Source of the DNA: Aplectana chamaeleonis
Taxonomy: Eukaryota; Nematoda; Chromadorea; Rhabditida; Cosmocercidae
Direction: 5' to 3'
Assembly (NCBI GenBank): GCA_029168955.1
Contig: JAPDOI010001749.1
Location: 1 to 64,000 of the forward strand
Length of the DNA: 64,000 nt
Part shown: piece by piece, positions 55,651 through 64,000 of the stretch
Layout of the letters: every line of letters starts with the position of its first letter
Position numbering within the stretch: the stretch's first letter is position 1
Program-made: the position numbers and the translations under genes
Notes under the pieces: generated by a model
What the model saw: only the letters and a program-made list of their open reading frames with translations
Database searches by the model: none
Told to the model about the DNA's origin: nothing

Positions 55651-57880
55651 TAGGTACGGATCCTAGGTGTTATGGACCAGAGCTTAGTGTGCCGGACGGC
55701 GACACCTTTATGCAATGTGCGGGATACTTTCGCGATATAGTTGTGCACGCTATATCGCTCGAACGTTCCCTGTGTACACTCAAACGTCTGCTGGGTTCAG
55801 TAGAAGCAGGGGCACCAACGAGCAGGTACCAACAGACTTGTATACACACCCCCTGTTTGCCATCGAGAACACCAAAGGCGACTGGATATCCTACATTGTT
55901 CGCAAAGCTCTCCGCGGCTCTCATCCACGTAGCTCTAGTTGGCGTTGGAAAGCAGTATCATGAAGAACTGCTAAGCGAGATTTGAGGCGCGCAAACTATT
56001 GAAGTGATGAAGCAATCATGTCCAGATTTTGAAATCTTACCGAGTACCATCAGCTATTGCTCCCGCCACCTCAAATACAATGTTATGAGCCGCTGAAATT
56101 TCTATGGCGAACTCTCCTGACAAATGCACGAACGATGTTGCATGTGATTCAAATTTAAACAGATGAGTAATTCAAACAGATGAGTTGGCTGAAAAATTTT
56201 ATCTCAAGAAGATGCTCAGCCTCTCCATTAAGGGAATGGGGGACAAGTAGGTTTGGTATGGCAGCAACTTCGTTGAAATTCATCTAGAGTCGCGTGTAAT
56301 GGTTGAAACTTGACACAGAAAGACTAGCAAAGTGCTCTTCGAAGATACGGAATTGAGTGTCACGGAAAAGCATGTGCTAGGCTCTCACGTACTCTCCAGT
56401 TTATGAGGAGAGGTCATTGAATATACCCTACAGCATAGCAGTGATGATCTTGTCCTCTCCATCCTAATCTTCATACGCCATGGAAAGTATCAAAATACTC
56501 CTTTCGCACAATAAATCCAGTCATTGAGCACAGAAATTTACAACAATATTCATTCATTTATTTATATACTCCCTTTTGGGCATGCCAACAATAAAAATGG
56601 GCTCGAATGGAAACGAGACAGGAGAGAAAAAACACAAAAAAAAACAACTTCAAAACTACACAGAATAGAATCGAATCAACACCTGGCATCATCTGGGAGC
56701 AACAACTGGCAGAGACAGCAATTGATATGGCTTCAGGCGAATGAGGCAGATCAGGCAGAGGCAGGAAGAACGTTCCCACAAAAGTTCGGAGCTAGTAACT
56801 ACAAGTTGTCTCCAAAAGGGAGCACTTAGAGTCCAACTATCACAAGGTACATTTTGGGCAAGGTGCATAACGATAAGGATTCGCTTGAGATGCCTGTGAT
56901 TTATAGCCCTACGTGCACACCACATCAACGCAGCAAATATCGGAGGCTGTTCTCAGGTAGATGCAAGCTCGATGATAAAAGGCACAAAAAATATCATATT
57001 TCGAGGGTCTCAAGATTTGAGTTTGCTGCCAGCGGCAAATGTCGTTCCGTAGTTCGCATTTTTGTACTGAAATTCCGCGGCATTTGCCGCTGCCGCAAAC
57101 AACATGAAAGGCGAGTAAGAGAAATTTTGGAGAACCAGGAGGCACGACGACGACATGAGATCGATGCCAACAATCGTTTCTTCCCACCTCGATTTGAATC
57201 GATTGCACGTGCGGCCTAACATGTGCGGCTCAGGTGCTAGTCTTACCTAACGTAACCCAAACATGTTCGTTGCTACATCAGAGACTGGTCTCCACCTGAC
57301 ACATTATACTGTTCAGGTTTTCCACATCAATTCGTATGTGTGAGATTGAAACTGTTGCCACCCAAAGATTGCACACTACCAATCGGTAAACACTCGTTTG
57401 TAGAAATCCACCCTGGCAATGGTGGCAAGGGGATGAGCAATATTGGCTGAGAATGATGCTAATCTGTGATATGGGACGAGAGATGTATGCTTTTTTTTGA
57501 GCTCATATCCAGCCAGCACTAATCCCTGATTGAATGTCTTCGCCCTTTACTCCACTTCATCATCACGTGAGAAGTCGTTCGCGGCAGTGTTATATTTCGC
57601 TAGTGTTCTAACAGCTCGTCTGCAAGCATCTCAAAGGAGTCATTAGATCTCTCGAGAAAGTTATGAGCGTTTTTTAGTTCGCTGACTGCAAACCTCTGCT
57701 TTCTCCAGCTGTTTATTAAAGTTTCCACCTCTAAGCGAAATCTCGTTTACATTTTCATGCTTTTCACAGTGGCTATTCTACCCCAGACAAAACTTCAACC
57801 ATTTGAGTTCTTGTAGCGTTCTCGTGTCCTAAAGAGTTCATCACAAATATACACATACCTAACTTCGCAGCCATGAGTGC
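55651..57880. other. No recognisable gene in 2.2 kb
   Basis: Frames of 70-121 codons occur on both strands (for example 56854-57219), without splice support or family features. No long inverted or tandem repeats were seen. Confidence 0.4.
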
Positions 57881-58198
57881 AGAGTTCGCGTAATAGTTCT
57901 AGTCTGATGAATGGACGTGGCTACGACGGTAGATCACCCCGCGCGAATCGAAACTCCATTCTCTAGTGAGATCGCCAACCCCGCACGGCCAGCCGCCTAG
58001 TCAATGCATGAGACTGAAACGAAAACGGAAACCATATGTAGAGTTCGCGCAATAATTCTAGTCTGATGAATGGACGGGGCTGTGACGGTAGATCACCACG
58101 CACGGATCGAAACCCCATTCTTCAGTAAGGCCGTCAACCCCGCACGGCCCGCAGCCTGGTCCATGCGTCAGACTAGATCGAAAATGGAAACCATACAG
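57881..58198 (+). repeat. Tandem duplication, 159-bp unit
   Basis: 'agagttcgcg' starts units at 57881 and 58040. Both contain 'tagtctgatgaatggacg', 'acggtagatcacc', 'aaccccgcacggcc' and end near 'gaaaccata'. Confidence 0.9.
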
Positions 58199-58219
58199 AC
58201 GAAAGTGTAAGAATGAGAT

Positions 58220-58500
58220 ACTGTGCTTATCTGGGCCAAATTCCGGTCCGCAATTGCGTCCCGACACGCATTGCGGCCGCACGCGCTCGAATCAGTCGGG
58301 CTTCCACCGCCAAAGCCGACTCGATGTGGCTTTTTTATACAATTTTCTCCAATTTTGCTTAGTTTCCAGTTTCCAAAATCCACCTAGCGTCAGCAGATCG
58401 GCGGCTGCGGCGCTGGAAGCTCTTCTGACTCGGGAGCGTGCGGCCGCAAAGCGTGTCGAGACGCAATTACGGACCGGAATTTGGCCCAGATAAGCACAGT
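58220..58500. mobile_element. Foldback element with ACTGTGCTTATCTGGGCC ends
   Basis: The arms of about 80 bases pair perfectly at the ends (ACTGTGCTTATCTGGGCCAA and its inverse at 58500) and well through 'cacgcattgcggccgcacgc'. The superfamily is unknown. Confidence 0.85.
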
Positions 58501-58820
58501 AGCTTTCATGAAGATGTGCATATTGCCTTGCTCCATATCACTCGAGCTCATGGTCGTTTTCCCATCTAGCGTAGTTCTTTCTGCTCCATCGACAGAAACC
58601 TTACCTTATTCAAAGTCTTGTAGTGCAGTTGGGTTTGCTGTTTCTGTCACATACCGCAAACAGCAGATCCAAGTGGTTGCTGCAATAGTCACCTAGTTCT
58701 ACCGCATTCAACTCTCATTCGACTAAATTCCAAAATTTCGATGAGAACAACTTGAAATTTCAATGCCTAGTCTTTCTTGATACACAGCAGCAGTTTATAA
58801 TCGATCGGCATCTTGCGCTG

Positions 58821-59112
58821 GCGTAAAGTTTGTCCGAATGAGACTGTACCACCCATGCGGCCGGCGTGCGTGGCTGACGGCGGTCGCGTGCGCCGCTCTC
58901 TGACGAGTATGTGAAACGACGAGCCTTTCCTCGCAGCCATTGGCTAGGAGCGGGGCCAGCAGTGGCTGGCAGCAAGCCTAGTGCGTCGATCAATTAGCTC
59001 TGTAGCCGTGGGGGGGGGTGGCAGCTGTTTCAACACACGTGCGAGAGCAACACACAGCCACCTCCTACGCACACCAGCCGCACGGTTGACCAGTTTCATT
59101 CGGACGCAGAAA
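58821..59112. mobile_element. TGTCCGAATGAGA foldback, copy 2
   Basis: TAAAGTTTGTCCGAATGAGA (58821) against its inverse ending near 59112. The interior includes 'ggccagcagtggctggcagc' and a G-run (59011-59020). Confidence 0.85.
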
Positions 59113-59661
59113 AGACAGAGATCTCAGATTGGACAAGACGGCGTTTTTTTGTGTATGAATAGTTTCACTACGTCGACGTCAAAGAGGCACCAGTGTAGGC
59201 TGAGCAGGATGTGGTCCAAATTCGCGAATGTGACTCTGTTTGGGCTTGATCAGGTCACTCGTGTGGCGGAGTGTTTTCTAGACGGAGCCGTTCCCGTGGA
59301 ACAGGTTACGGACCCTTACAAATTTCGGAAACGCCCTTCTTTATCGCTGTTTGTTCCAAATCTGTGGGATCTCACTTAGGTAGAAGACGGCTGTAACTCG
59401 TTGTTGGGCCCCAGCCTCTGCAAGAGTGGAATGTCGACGTGTCACCCTTCGAAAATGTGTCCTTTGCCACTGTTTTCTCAACCGAACAGGCCAGTTTGGC
59501 TTAGTCGATAGGGTCCCTGTCCATCATCCAAAGCTTGCCAACTTTCAAAAATTGTGAAGGTACGGATGACGAACAGGGACTCTACAAGGGCACCCTGCAA
59601 CTGTCTGTTAAAAAGCATACCATTTTTCTTACTCACGATCAGATATGAATGACTGGAGATT
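59113..59661. other. No recognisable feature
   Basis: Short frames only. Confidence 0.45.
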
Positions 59662-59665
59662 TTAA

Positions 59666-60165
59666 AGGCACTGTTCGCGATAAAAATCGCTTCTCTGTAT
59701 CTTGAAACTCGAGGATGAAGTTTATCGCGAGCAGTGCTCACGATAGAAATCGTTCTTCTGTTTCACCGCCTTTCTCAAAAACGGTCCCATGCTTATTCTA
59801 ACGATGTCTCTGGAATCGTACAAGACCTACTGGGAACGGAGCTATGGTCCCTCAAAGACTGAGCATGGGAAGCATGGTGGACGAGTTGTCCGAACCGAGG
59901 CTTGTAACTTCCGTCTTTTGCAGCCGATGTATGCGAGCTGACCTGAGTAAAGAGAGAAGTTGAGAGCGAAGAGAGGAGCAAGGCTTTTGATCGAAAACCA
60001 TCGCTCATCCCACGATCTCGAGTTGTCATTTTGTTCACAAAGGAGGGCCGGCACTGCGCTTTTGGGGTTCGCCTTACGCTCAAAGTGGCAACTTCGGGCT
60101 CTTTTGGGGCTCTTCCTGGCTCGTTCTCATGCGTTCTTTCGACGTCAACGTTACGGTGTGCGATC
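59666..60165. mobile_element. TTAA-type element, right end lost
   Basis: AGGCACTGTTCGCGATAAAA follows TTAA 59662-59665. The start is partly repeated at 59727 ('cagtgctcacgatagaaatcg'). The body matches 38124-38583 up to 'cgtcaacgttacggtgtgc' (60155), after which similarity stops. Confidence 0.75.
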
Positions 60166-60225
60166 TCTACTCTGAAACCAACATACATCGGTGACGGTGA
60201 AAATGGCCCAGGAATTCTGTTCTGG

Positions 60226-60399
60226 AGGAGACTGCAATTACAGGGGGTGGGCAGATACAGGGGGTGGCCAACTTCTTACTCCTGTGACGGCATTCTGGGT
60301 CGTTTTTGACGCTTCAGAATGCGTAGGCGTTGTGTTCTGAGCCATACCATTCTTTTTCCGTAGTTATCTCAACCACGTTTACGAGCGTGTATGCTGCCT
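60226..60399. mobile_element. Right half of a 'GCATAC' TTAA element
   Basis: Matches 22896-23068 ('cagggggtggccaacttc', 'acgtttacgagcgtgtatgc') to TGCCT 60399 and TTAA 60400-60403. The left half is missing. The next bases again start an AGGCAG end (60404). Confidence 0.8.
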
Positions 60400-60537
60400 T
60401 TAAAGGCAGGGTTTGGGATAAAAAGTTTTTCTGAGCTTTCTTCATGAGAATGTAGTTTTGGTAATCACAAAAGTTAACACCCCCCAGTAAACGAGATTCT
60501 CATAAATGCGTGTTTATTCGTTTTATTTGGCTCTTAA

Positions 60538-60991
60538 AGGCAGTGTTCACGATTAAAGTCGTTTCCCTGTTTTCCCGTCTTTCTTGAGAACGGTTCCAAG
60601 CTGATTTCAATGATGTCCCTGGAATCGTACAAGACCCCCTAGAAACGGATATATGGCCCCTCAAAATTCAGCTAGGGAAGGATTGTTGACGAGTTGTTCG
60701 AGGCTTCTAACTCCCGTTTTTTGCAGCTGATGTGTGCGAGCTGATCTGAGTAAAGAGAGAAGTTGAGAATGAAGGGAAGAGCAGGGCTTCTGATCGGAAA
60801 CCATCGCTCATCTAACCACGAATTCAGAGCAACTGTTATAGGACGTGGGCGGAGTGGCCGGCCCACGAGATTTTCACCCACTTATCGGCTGTTTTTCGTC
60901 GCACTTCCGTTCTTAATCTTCTTAGAGGGACCCAAAGCTTACGTTTTAGCCAAAAAGAAACGTGCAACTATTTTCTCCGTGAACACTGCCT
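60538..60991. mobile_element. TTAA-type element, 'GTGTTCACGAT' family
   Basis: AGGCAGTGTTCACGATTAAA (60538) to GTGAACACTGCCT (60991); TTAA 60534-60537 on the left, TTGA on the right. Confidence 0.85.
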
Positions 60992-61855
60992 TTGAAGTGG
61001 TTAGAAGCCTCTAGAAGTGCTCAGAAATTACTTTAGAAGCAAAATAAAAGATGGCAACACAGTCGTGGATAGAAATATCGATAATCGGAGGCGAGCGGAC
61101 ACCAAGCAACAACTTGCTCCTGAGCGTTTTTCTCAAACTTTTCACTAATTTTCACTTTGGTGATGGCCAGATCAGCCTTCTCATGAGCATAATACAACAA
61201 CCGTTTTTATCGCGGACCCTGCCGTTAACAAGCGACAGCCCTTTTCGATCAACTTCTCAGCGACTGGCGGCCATCGAATCCAAAAAATGCTCCAAGGAAA
61301 CTAGATATTCGTTGAAAATTGATAGTCGCCACTATTATGCTACACTGCGAAGGCTGCTTCAGAACAGGTTTCTTCTTGATGTTTTGGGGTAGATTGCATT
61401 GGCAGGGGCAGACTTCATTTGTCTTTTTTCTTACAGTCATTGCACTGCAATAGGAGATGAGCGAATTTCTTTCCAAAATTTTGGAGATCGAAATTCAGGC
61501 TGGGCCACAGTTCCATATTCGGAAGGCGAACATTGGACCGTAAAAAATCATCGGGAATCCGCTCGTCCAAGACTCTGGACTACCCACAGTAGTAGTTCTG
61601 ATTTTCTTTGGCAGCTTGAGGCTTTTCTCGTGAGTCGAAGATCAGAAGACCGAAAATCGGAATCGGAAATCAAAATTCCGCTCAACTCTGATCGCACTGC
61701 TGTGTTGGCGATGATGTGATCCTGACCAGACGATGCGCAAAAAAAATTTTTTTCAAATGATTTTTACATCATTATAGTAAATGGTTTCTTGGAATTCAAT
61801 CTCATGAGTGATTAAGCAGCTTAATGCGGCCTGATAAGTTACAAGCCCGCTTATG
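60992..61855. other. Mostly unassigned; decayed TTAA-element end
   Basis: 'tcgcggaccctgccgttaac' at 61210-61229 looks like a diverged right end of the TTAA family. The rest has no recognisable feature; the 113- and 106-codon frames are unsupported. Confidence 0.4.
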
Positions 61856-62138
61856 TAAAGTGTGTCCGAATGAGAATGGCGGCCCATGCGGCCGGCGTGC
61901 TTGGCAGGCGACCGTCGCGTTCGCCACTCTCGGCGAGTATGCAAAACGTTCCCCATAGCCATCCATCGACTACGAACGGGACTGGCACCGGCTGGCAGTA
62001 AACACTGCGCCGATCAATCAGCTCTGCAGAAGGGGGGGGGTGGCCGCCGTTCGTATTGAACACTCGTCCAAGAGCGGCACATGCGACGGCCGCCTGCTAA
62101 GCACGCGTGGGCCGCCATTCTCATTCGGACACACTTTA
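61856..62138. mobile_element. TGTCCGAATGAGA foldback, copy 3 (best preserved)
   Basis: TAAAGTGTGTCCGAATGAGA (61856) and its inverse (62138) end arms of about 90 bases containing 'tggcggcccatgcggccggc'. A G-run lies between the arms (62032-62040). Confidence 0.9.
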
Positions 62139-62159
62139 GTTACCTTGCTTCTGACCTAA

Positions 62160-62591
62160 AGGCAGCAGACACGCTCAAGAATGGTATCGATTTCATGACA
62201 TAAACCAAAGGTTTGGAGCAGACAATCAGTTTAGACGGGACAGGGGCTCTCTACACACCGAGGGAGGAGTTATCCAGCCTTTGGCGGCTCTAATTCCACT
62301 CGGGACCACTTCGCTCGCGCTGAGTGACAAGGCGTTTCAAACTGCTTAAACGGGACAACTCCTCCCTAGGTGTGTAGACAGCCCCTGTCCCAGTTTAGAC
62401 GATTTTGTATTTTGGGGCGGGGTTGTCGAAGATTTGGGGCGGGGTTGCAGAAATTTTTGCATTTGCGTTGTTCAAACTTAGTAGGTTTGACTCCTTTTTG
62501 ACGCTTCTAACGACGTAAGCATTCTTCTAGGAGCCATTCGACCCCAGTAACGTAGTCAGCTCGACAACTTTCTCGAGCGTGTCTGCTGCCT
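62160..62591. mobile_element. TTAA-type 'GCAGAC' element with a nested palindrome
   Basis: AGGCAGCAGACACGCTC near 62160 pairs with GAGCGTGTCTGCTGCCT ending 62591. A nested inverted repeat at 62229-62400 ('ggacaggggctctctacaca' against 'tgtgtagacagcccctgtcc') has its own ends 'gtttagac'. Confidence 0.8.
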
Positions 62592-62595
62592 TCAA

Positions 62596-63080
62596 AGGCA
62601 GCATACACGCTCGCAAAAGTTGTTGGGATAACTACATTAGTGGGGTCGTGCGGGCCCTAGAAGAGCCCTCACAAAGCTGGAAGAGTTGAAAACGAGTTAA
62701 AATGACCGTATTTGAGCCGTATTGAGTCACAAAATCATCCTTTCCCCGCCCATCGATACGGGCTCCGCCCATCAATACAAATGTTCAATGCTCGATTACG
62801 GTCATTTTGGCTCATTTTTTACGCTTCTAAGGTCGTATGCGTTCCAGAAAGGGCCATATGAGTACATTAGCTTCGTTATCCCAACAAATTTGTCGCTAGC
62901 TCCGCTATTTCAGCCAATGCGGTGCAACTCGTCCACTTCTGGGCCAATATAGAGCAAACAGTTATATCTTCATCTCAGTTGATTTTTTTCCGGTTTTTTT
63001 TTGCTATCTCTGAATATTATCAGCTTCAGACCTTCGATTCATTTCATAAAATTGATATTTTTTGAGCGTGTATGCTGCCT
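62596..63080. mobile_element. TTAA-type 'GCATAC' element, abutting the previous one
   Basis: AGGCAGCATACACGCTCGCA (62596) to GAGCGTGTATGCTGCCT (63080), followed by TTAA 63081-63084. The left junction reads GCCTTCAAAGGC, a one-base variant of the shared TTAA. Inner repeats include 'cgcccatcgatacgggctcc' and 'cgcccatcaatacaaatgtt'. Confidence 0.85.
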
Positions 63081-63095
63081 TTAAGCCCGCGTATG

Positions 63096-63411
63096 TAATG
63101 TGTGTCCGAATGAGATTGGCGGACCATGCGGTTGGCGTGCGTGTCGAGAGGCCGTCGCGTGTGCCGCTCTCGGACAAATGTTCAAATGGCTGCAAGCAGA
63201 TGACTGGAGGTATTCCCAACTATCCGAACGCTTGCCACTCCCAAACCTTGACTGCGGATCTGATTGATCGACGCAGTTGGCCTGCTGCCGGCATCCTTCA
63301 TAGTCAACGGCTGCGAGAGAGGGCTCGCCTTCGTTTTGCATGCTCGTCTGAGAGCGGTGCTTGGCACGCGCGCCGGCCGCATGGTTCGTCAGTCTCATTC
63401 GGACACAGTTT
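63096..63411. mobile_element. TGTCCGAATGAGA foldback, copy 4
   Basis: TAATGTGTGTCCGAATGAGA (63096) pairs with the inverse ending near 63411. It is preceded by 'agcccgcgtatg', also seen before copy 3 ('agcccgcttatg'), so the true end may lie a few bases further out. Confidence 0.85.
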
Positions 63412-64000
63412 ATGTAGCTAACCTGATTGATGGGCGTCTCAGCGGACTAGCCATGACAATGATGGCCGATTTTGTATTGACAGTAGCCGATGTGTTGTTG
63501 ATGTATTGTTGATGTATGGTTGAGCATATGGCAACACTAGGGAGCGGTATACTCATCTGTTTCCATCAGGCAGAATAGTGTACCCCACTGTGAAGTTGGC
63601 GATGCCCACAGCTGAAAACACAGAACGCGTATTAGAGTTTTTCTTGATTCATTAAACATGTGTTCTATGTGTGTACTCTGCTAGCACCGATGAGCGCTCA
63701 GACCAACTACAGCTCCGCCATATGAATCTGTCGGACGACAATCACTTGCTAGCGCTTGGTTTTCCTCCTAGGCTTCACCAGAATCTGGTGATGGACTTGC
63801 TCGCGTACTACATCATATATGTAGCCACGTTTTGGTCCCCTAGTTGAACTCGCATAGTTCAGGCTTCCAAACACCCTTCCTGCTTGATAAAAGGAGAGTC
63901 GATTAAAAGAGAATCTTGGAAATTTGCGTTCAAAGAGTTTTTGTCAAAGAGTTTGATTGAGAATCGTCAACCGCTTTTCCTACAGATGCACATTCAAAGT
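63412..64000. other. No recognisable feature
   Basis: A short direct repeat 'gttgttgatgtat' (63493-63519) and unassigned sequence. Confidence 0.45.

Noticed and set aside
56854..57219. 121-codon basic frame
   Set aside because: No homology recognised, no splice sites, and an equally long antisense frame exists.

Overview
The window reads as nuclear DNA of a clade V nematode, most likely a strongylid (hookworm-like) worm. The basis is the kind of transposons present: a fragmented RTE-type non-LTR retrotransposon of the form abundant in hookworm genomes, Tc5-like elements with long inverted arms and TNA target duplications, mariner/Tc1 relics, and many TTAA-flanked palindromic elements like those described in Caenorhabditis. 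Short introns (55 and 90 bp) with TTTCAG-type acceptors also fit. There are no operons, bacterial genes, rRNA or intact tRNA genes. The species call rests on recognition of families, not on a search.

Ordinary genes are almost absent. I support two partial spliced genes and one weak exon. A '+' strand gene end lies at 16262-19219 (four exons, membrane segments, two in-frame TAG codons, last intron packed with nested elements). A second '+' strand gene end lies near 51000-51356, with its last exon tandemly duplicated downstream. A possible '-' strand exon lies at 22197-22436. None could be named.

Layout. 1-12 kb: long foldback element (1551-2351), Tc5-like element 1 with a nested TTAA element (3349-5513), a TIR element (7319-8002), a deleted mariner (8027-8542) and AT-rich TTCGAA satellites. 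12-16 kb: foldbacks and a composite nested element. 16-19 kb: the spliced gene. 19-30 kb: a foldback split by a truncated non-LTR retrotransposon with a 10-bp target duplication, then several palindromic elements. 30-37.5 kb: a decayed Ty3/gypsy-type LTR retrotransposon, itself invaded by a foldback (TTA duplication) and by Tc5-like element 2 (TTA duplication), which carries tRNA-like pol III boxes in both arms. 38-50 kb: TTAA elements, a head-to-head mariner palindrome, minisatellites (22-, 24- and 42-bp units) and a Tc1-like relic invaded by three other elements, including a hAT-type element with a perfect 8-bp duplication. 51-56 kb: gene end with duplication, then the RTE copy. 56-64 kb: a 159-bp tandem duplication and a run of foldback and TTAA elements.

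The history recorded here is one of serial transposon nesting. TTAA elements often abut, sharing one TTAA. I found no convincing new defence, metabolic or signalling system. The most unusual items are the gene with two in-frame TAGs, the tRNA-like modules in Tc5 arms, the TTAA chains, and the last-exon duplication.
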